64,000 nucleotides of DNA, from NCBI GenBank assembly GCA_030280995.1, contig JASXTE010000011.1, positions 3,068,001-3,132,000 on the forward strand, given 5' to 3'. A model generated the notes under the pieces. That model saw only the letters and a program-made list of their open reading frames with translations. It did not search any database and was not told the origin of the DNA. Source of the DNA: Hemileia vastatrix. Lineage: Eukaryota; Basidiomycota; Pucciniomycetes; Pucciniales; Zaghouaniaceae. The translations under genes were made by a program, and so were the position numbers. Below are positions 58,322-64,000 of this stretch, one piece after another (the first letter of the stretch is position 1; the number at the start of each line of letters is the position of its first letter).

Positions 58322-59902
58322 ATGAGCTCTTTGAGTGAAGACCTACCTAATTCTCCCTCTGCTGCTTCCGATAGTACATCATCAACCTCTACATATTGAC
58401 CTGCGTCTACATCTCTGCCTGATCCAATACAGCCCTACATTTTCTCAAATATGTCTGATCAGTCAAACGATAAATTATTGAGAGTACCGGTTCTCACCTC
58501 CGGTAATGTGTCATTGTGGAAATCAATGATAGAGTTTTACTTTGATTCTACCGACTTAACACATCATATAAAGTGTGCCAGTAAACCCACTGATGTTGAC
58601 TCCAATGATTGGCGTAAGGGCAAATCCTAATCCCAACTTATTCTTATCAATGCGGTCAGTCCTAGGGATTCTTTACTCATCTCCAAGGCAAAATCTACCT
58701 ATCTTGCGTATCAAAAATTTTTGTCAGATTATGGTGAAGGAAACGCATCAACAGTGTCTGATCTCTTAGACCAGTTGGTTTATCTTAAGTGGGATGGTGT
58801 TTCTTCTCTAAGAGAACATCTTGGAAAGTTTGAAGAAATAGAAAGCTTATTAGTTGATAGCGCATCAAGTGATTCGGAGCTAGTTATTTCCTCAAAAATA
58901 ATTGCGATGATTCTGATCAAGAGTGTTCAACACCAGTCTATGCTGCGAATCACTCAAAATATTTTTCAAAATTTTAAAAATCTTACTCTTGAGCAAGTCT
59001 ATGATAGCCTTAAGTCTGAGGAAAATCGACGATTGCGTGACACCGATGTAACAGATAATGCTAATGCTCTTAAGGCTCAGTCTAAAAAGAAAAACTCACA
59101 ACAACAAACTTCACCCGATAAAAAAAATAAAAAAAATCTGAAGTGTCTTTTGGGTCACACTGGCCATAGTGATGAAAACTGTATCACTCAATTGCGTGAA
59201 GAGTTGAAGAAGCTGAAAATTCCGTCTCACTCAAAAAATGATAAAGCAAAGACTGTCAACAAAACTACTGAGTCTGTCTCTTTAGTTACTGAACAAGAAC
59301 ACAAAGAGTCAGCATATTTGGCAGGATTGAAGGATAATATCACATGTTTCATTCTTGATTCAGGCACAACTTCCCATATGGTCAAAGATAAACGACTGCT
59401 GTCAAATGTTATGAAACTAGCCTCCACTATCAATATCGACACGGCTGGATCTCAGGTGTTAACTGCTGACTACACTGGTGATTTTTCTATCAGTCCTCAT
59501 CTAACACTCAAGAATGTGCTTGTTGTAAATGATATTTCGGCAAATTTAATCTCAGTTAATAAATTGAATCATATCGGCTACAGTGTGAACTTTGAGCCTT
59601 ATGAGACAAAAGTTGTTAACTCCAGTGGTCAGCTTGTTGTAAAACTCACTCGGAAAGGCCAAAAACACAACTTATGGTATGTAAATAATCAAGCTTTAAT
59701 GATCACAACCACGACTCTAACCTTGAATCAATGGCATCAACGGCTAGGACATCTTAATGTCAAATCTACTAGGACATTTCTTAGGTCAAAGAATATTGAT
59801 TTTGTTGATGAAAAATTCAGTTGTGTGACATGTTCAAAAGGAAAAATAGTGAATATACCTTTTCTTTCTACCTTTCCGAGAGCCTCTGTCCCGTTGTTTT
59901 GA
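58322..59902 (+). pseudogene. copia gag, protease and pre-integrase region
   Basis: Frame from ATG 58322 (MSSLSEDLPNS) with stops at 58397 and 58628, then open to 59900. Gag includes LKWDGVSSLREHLGKFEEIE. The knuckle reads CLLGHTGHSDENC, lacking the second Cys of the usual CxxC-x4-H-x4-C. The protease motif is ILDSGTTSHMV at about 59350. The pre-integrase part has WHQRLGH and CVTCSKGK, the expected zinc ligands. It ends at a TGA where relatives have a codon before IHSD. Confidence 0.88.
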
Positions 59903-60775
59903 ATTCATTCTGATGTTATAGGACCGATTGATCCTCCCTCTATTGGTGGCCATAGATTTATTGTGACCTTTATTGATGATTGCACACGTTTTTCTACTAT
60001 TTTTCTTATGAAATGCAAATCTGAGGTTTTTTCCAAGTTTTTGAAATATCAAGCTGATGTTTAGAATAAACTTGAACAAAAAATTAAATTCTTGAAATGT
60101 GATAGGGGTGGAGAGTATGGTAGCAATATTTTTGTTGATCATTTGAACAAAAGTGGTATTACTCGTGAACAGGCACCAGCCCGAACACCTCAGCATAACT
60201 CAGTTGCTGAACGATTTAATAAAACTCTGATTGATAAAATCTGTACTATGCTTATTGACTCAGCCTGTCCATCCTACATCTGGGGTGAATGTGCAATAAG
60301 CTGCAATTACTTGTTGAATCTTCTTCCGCATTCTAAATTGAAATCACGAACTCCTCAAGAAGTTCTTAATGATTATATGCCTTGTGAAGGAGGTCATACA
60401 GCTGATTATAGCTTTATTAGACAATTTGGTTCACTGGCTATAAGATATGTTGCCAAAGAAGATTGAACACAGAAGTTTCAACCAAGAGGTATCAAGTGTG
60501 CTATTATTGGTTATGTACAGAACTCTAAAAGTTATAGGCTATATGATCAAAAGCTTAGGAAAATTTTTATCTCTCGGAATATTGATGTTTTTGAATCAAA
60601 AAATTATTTCAATGAGAAGGCTTCAATACTGCAGGTACCAGATTATGTTCTTCTTCCAGCTAATGAATTTAATACTACTGTAATTCCTACCTCTACAAGT
60701 GTCAATGTACCTATTAGTTTACTGTCAGAATCAAATTCTATAACTCCTGAGCAAATCTTTGTCCGGGAGATGCTT
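59903..60775 (+). pseudogene. copia integrase
   Basis: Same frame as gag. It has HSDVIGPIDPP (first Asp), FLKCDRGGEYGS (second Asp) and TPQHNSVAERFNKT (Glu), so the DDE triad is intact. Stops lie at 60062 (TAG) and about 60463 (TGA). The end includes RGIKCAIIGYV. A frame change near 60775 separates it from reverse transcriptase. Confidence 0.88.
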
Positions 60776-62613
60776 TGGAGTTATCAGAGAGTGATGCTGT
60801 TGAGAAATCTTCCAAAAATCCTCAACGACTAAAAGTAATCATGCGACGGGTTACACCTGAATTTTAATCAGAAGAAGAATCTCCACTTTCCAACTCTGTT
60901 GATATCAAAGATGAGGATTCAACTCTTAACAAATCCTTGCTGACTCAAGGGAGACCAGTTAGACAACGAAGGCCTCCATCTTACTATGGCTTTGCTGCCA
61001 GCTTCTCACCAGATAATCCTACCTATAAACAAGCTTTGTGTAGTCCTGAAGCTGAGTTATGGAAAGAAGCCATGGATACCGAGTATGAATCTCTCTGTGA
61101 ACATCATGTGGGTGATCTAGTCACAAAGAAACCGGGAATGAAAGTTATAGGGGGTACATGGGTTCTTTCAAAAAAGAAGGATGAACTTGGTAGGGTTATT
61201 AGATATAAAGCTCGTTGGGTAGCACTAGGTAATCTTCAGAAGGAGGGTATTGACTATGGGGAGACCTATGCCTCTGTTGGACGCACTGAAACTTTCAGAT
61301 TGTTAATGTCTCTTGCCGCTGCTAGGAACTGGTCTGTTTCTCAGTTTGATATCTCAACGGCCTTCTTGCATGGTGTCATGAAAGATGATGTGTATGTTAC
61401 TCAAGTAAAGGGTTATGAACAAGGAGGGAAGAATAAAGTATGGAAACTCCGTAAATCTTTGTATGGCACCCGGAAGGCACCTCGGCAATGGAAAGAAAAA
61501 TTTGTTGCTGTCATGAATCAACTAAATTTTACCGAAGCTGAGAGTGATGAGTCACTTTTTATATTTCAGAAGAATGATAAATTCATTTTTATACATCTTC
61601 ATGTGGATGATGGTTTAGTTTTCTCAAACAATCCTTATCTTGTTAAAAAACTTCACAATGATTTAATTGAACATTTTAAAGTGAAATGGACGGACAAGCC
61701 AACACATCATCTTGGTATCAAAATTACTTATCTTGATGACTTTATTACCCTTAGTCAAGAATCGTATGTTGATGAGTTAGCAAGACGTTTTGATCTTGGT
61801 GACTGTAAAAAATTGTCAACTCCTCTTCCTGTTGGCTGTGTTTTGCTTGATCCATCACCCCAGGAAACTCAAGATGGAAAGAATGACCCGTACCAAGAAT
61901 TAATTGGCTCACTCAATTATCTAGCTGTCTCAACTAGACCTGATATTTGTCAAGCACTGAATGCCCTGTCAAAGTTTAATGCTAATCACTCACCGACTCA
62001 TTGGAAGCTTGCTCTTAAACTTCTTCAGTATGTAGTTACCAATAAGTCTGTTGGTCTAAAGTATAAAAGAAATGAAGAAAAAATTTTATTCCAATCGTAC
62101 AGTGATGCTGATTATGCCAATTGCAGATCTACAAGATGTTCTATCATGGGTTATGTCATTCTTTTGAACAATAGTCCTATTTCCTGGCAAAGTCAACGTC
62201 AGAAAATAGTCACCCTTTCTGTTACAGAGGCGGAATATATTGCCATGTTTGATTGTGAAAAAACGCTCATTTGGATCTCAAAGCTTTTTCTCTCACTAAA
62301 TATTTCTTTCCTCACTCCTCAAATTCTAAGTAGTATAAATGCTCCTGAGTTGTTTTGTGATAATAGCGGTGCAATATTTCTATCTAAAGAAGCTCAAATT
62401 AATGAGCGGTCCAAACATATTGATGTTCGCTATCACTGGTTAAGGCAAAAGGTAAAACGAAATGAACTTCATATTGTCTATTGTCCAACTCTTGATATGT
62501 TGGCAGACATGTTTACTAAACAACAACCTCGCATACGATATGAAAATGACAAAAGACGATTAAATCTTATCATGTGTGAAGCAGGGGGGGTATTGAAGAA
62601 TGCGCCTGGATAG
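60776..62613 (+). pseudogene. copia reverse transcriptase and RNase H
   Basis: After a TAA near 60865 the frame is open from 60937 to a stop just inside the 3' LTR. It contains YKARWVALGN, FLHGVMKDDVYV, LRKSLYGTRKAPRQW, HLHVDDGLVFS (both active-site Asp present), SYSDADYANCRSTRCS, SVTEAEYIAM, LFCDNSGAIFLS and MLADMFTK. All domain landmarks of copia reverse transcriptase and RNase H are intact in this part. Confidence 0.92.
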
Positions 62614-63052
62614 GCTGTCAAGTTCCTACATCTTCTACACATGCTCAACACAATGCTAGATTTAGTACGAGTATAGATTTATGTTGTGATCTGTTAGTAA
62701 GGGTGAATAGTTATAGTATGAGATTATATATAGTTGATAGAGTTTGTACTTGTTACCTATCCAATCTTGTATTTCTTTTCTTTCCACTGAAAACTGATTG
62801 ATCATAATAAATCATTTTTCTCTCTCTATTTTAATTCATTTAATTATTATTTGTCTTACGTTAATACCGCTGCCCATTCATCAATCACTGGGGACAGGTG
62901 ATTGATAAATATTCTAGCAGCGTGGAGATATTACTAACAGTCAAATTACAATTAATAAATTAAAAGGTGACTGATAAATATTCTAGCAGCGTGGAGATAT
63001 TACTAACAGTCGGATTACAATTAATAATTTGAAAGACACTGGGTCTTCAATA
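62591..63052 (+). repeat. 3' LTR of copia element 2
   Basis: 462 bp, starting directly after the G run. Ends TCTTCAATA before the duplication TTATC. Carries two copies of the 69-bp unit. Confidence 0.93.
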
Positions 63053-63057
63053 TTATC

Positions 63058-64000
63058 CATATCACAGGTTAAAATAATTGTCATTTCATGATTTTTTACA
63101 AGGCCAAGTTCATTTGTACCATGTGCAAAAGCCATTGGAAATGCTTTAATTAATTCCAAAATATTATTTTTCTCAGATTTACTTATCTGAGTGCCAAATG
63201 ATTCTTTTGAAATTTCTGTTTCCAGAAGTTCCATCTCATTGGATTCTCTTCCTTTACACGGGGAATTTGTGACTGACTCAATATGTAAGACTGTGTTAAA
63301 AGAATTTATTTTAAATTTCCTTTTACCATTAATGCCAATTGTAAAATTGTTATTAGAAGGGTCTAATTTTACACCAAATTTAGTCAGAATTTCATTTCCA
63401 ATGATAAAACAGTTACTACAGTTAGTATTATCCATTACTACAAAGTCACAAGTTACTCTTACATAACCATGTTGATGTTTAAAGAAAAAAGCAGCTTTGT
63501 ATTTACCAATGGGGTGTAGTACTGATCCAAAACCTCTCCAATTTTTACTTTGAAGTGGTTCAAGCTTAGACTTATATTCACTATCAATTTTCTGCAATGT
63601 ATTAGTGGAAACAACAGAAGCAGCAGCTCCTGTGTCCAGTACTATATTAACATTTTCACCAGAAATGATAGCTGGAACCGTGATAGGTGTCATTCTAAAG
63701 TTATCAGATTTTATATCCTTAATGATTTCAGCATCTTCAAAATTCATTAAAGATTCATTTGAGTCCATATTTAATATTGGATTTTCAAAGATGGACAAAT
63801 CATCTTCCAACATACAGACTTCATTTTCATCACTATATGAGATATTGCTGTCATAATCACTTGATTCTTTACTTTTTTCAGTTACAGTTTCAGATTCACA
63901 TTGATTTTCAACAGTATTTATGTTTTTCTCACATTTGTGAACTTTGACCCAAGGTTTGTTACACTTATAACAAGTATTTGTTTCATACTTTTTAGGTACT
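63058..64000 (-). CDS. Ty3 gag-end and protease, partial
   Basis: Open minus-strand frame from the window end to the copia insertion. Near 63965 it has CYKCNKPWVKVHKC, a CX2CX7HXC knuckle of the type seen in Ty3 gag proteins. An acidic linker follows, then the protease with VNIVLDTGAAASVV (active-site DTGA) at about 63640 and IIGNEILTKFGVKLD further on. The frame continues into reverse transcriptase beyond the copia insertion. It is cut at both ends: upstream by the window and downstream by the insertion. Confidence 0.85.

Larger units (their letters stand above)
57527..63052 (+). mobile_element. Ty1/copia element 2, complete, nested in Ty3 element 2
   Basis: LTRs begin TATTGAAGA and end TCTTCAATA (inverted termini). 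The target duplication TTATC flanks both sides (57522-57526, 63053-63057). Between them are gag, protease, integrase, reverse transcriptase and RNase H on the plus strand in copia order. The shared parts of the LTRs differ by few bases, which suggests a fairly recent insertion. Yet coding has six stops and a frameshift, so it was probably moved by proteins of another copy. A GGGGGGG run (62584-62590) before the 3' LTR is the polypurine tract. Confidence 0.93.
53313..64000 (-). mobile_element. Ty3 chromovirus element 2, runs off the window
   Basis: The minus-strand element enters from beyond 64000 with a zinc knuckle and protease, is interrupted by a copia element (57527-63052 plus TSD), continues with reverse transcriptase, RNase H and integrase with chromodomain, and ends in an LTR at 53313-54489. 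Removing the copia element and one TSD copy restores one open frame across the junction. It inserted into the large duplicated block at GGTTTT. The second LTR is outside the window. Confidence 0.9.

Noticed and set aside
1..64000. TGA read as tryptophan (alternative genetic code or mitochondrial origin)
   Set aside because: TGA also falls at conserved Gly and Arg positions, and nuclear-type introns and LTR elements are present throughout.

Overview
The window looks like nuclear DNA of a basidiomycete fungus, most likely a rust (Pucciniales). It is very AT-rich and dominated by mobile elements. It has short GT-AG introns, rust-type Ty3 and Ty1/copia elements, CACTA-type transposons and remnants of the Tet-like 2OG-Fe(II) oxygenase family that is expanded in rusts and mushrooms. 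Austropuccinia psidii or a relative would fit, but that is inference. I see no rRNA, tRNA, CRISPR array or bacterial gene structure.

Layout, left to right. 1103-9364 is a minus-strand LTR element with short LTRs, 5-bp target duplications and a decayed copia pol. About 9.5-11.2 kb is a small host island: a possible exon on the minus strand, then a six-exon gene for a SigF-like NTF2-like domain protein, the only apparently intact conserved gene here. 11.75-16.4 kb is copy 1 of a large duplicated block that carries a Tet-like pseudogene and two CACTA-ended MITEs. Copy 2 is at 49.5-53.3 kb, without the MITEs. At 18.65-28.9 kb a foldback element made of consecutive hairpins is split by a complete Ty3 chromovirus (18950-28550), whose integrase region is split in turn by a 1.1-kb insertion. 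30.7-31.6 kb is another Tet-like remnant, and 33.2-35.1 kb a broken unknown gene.

36.1-38.1 kb is an array of about 18 copies of a self-complementary AT-rich motif, spaced alternately near 85 and near 102 bp. 38.4-40.0 kb is an unknown broken gene. 40.4-44.6 kb is a CACTA (Tnp2) transposase gene broken by a solo Ty3 LTR and by a CACTA-ended MITE. 45.9-46.9 kb is an unknown gene and 47.1-48.9 kb an SNF2 helicase pseudogene. From 53313 to the window end a second Ty3 chromovirus lies on the minus strand. A complete copia element (57527-63052) has inserted inside its pol.

Apart from the SigF-like gene, nearly every coding region is broken, often by TGA stops at positions where related proteins carry Arg, Gly or Trp. 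That suggests cytosine deamination or another silencing-linked mutation process. The nesting gives a relative order of events: duplicated block, then Ty3 element 2, then copia element 2; hairpin element, then Ty3 element 1, then the 1.1-kb insertion; CACTA transposase gene, then solo LTR and MITE.
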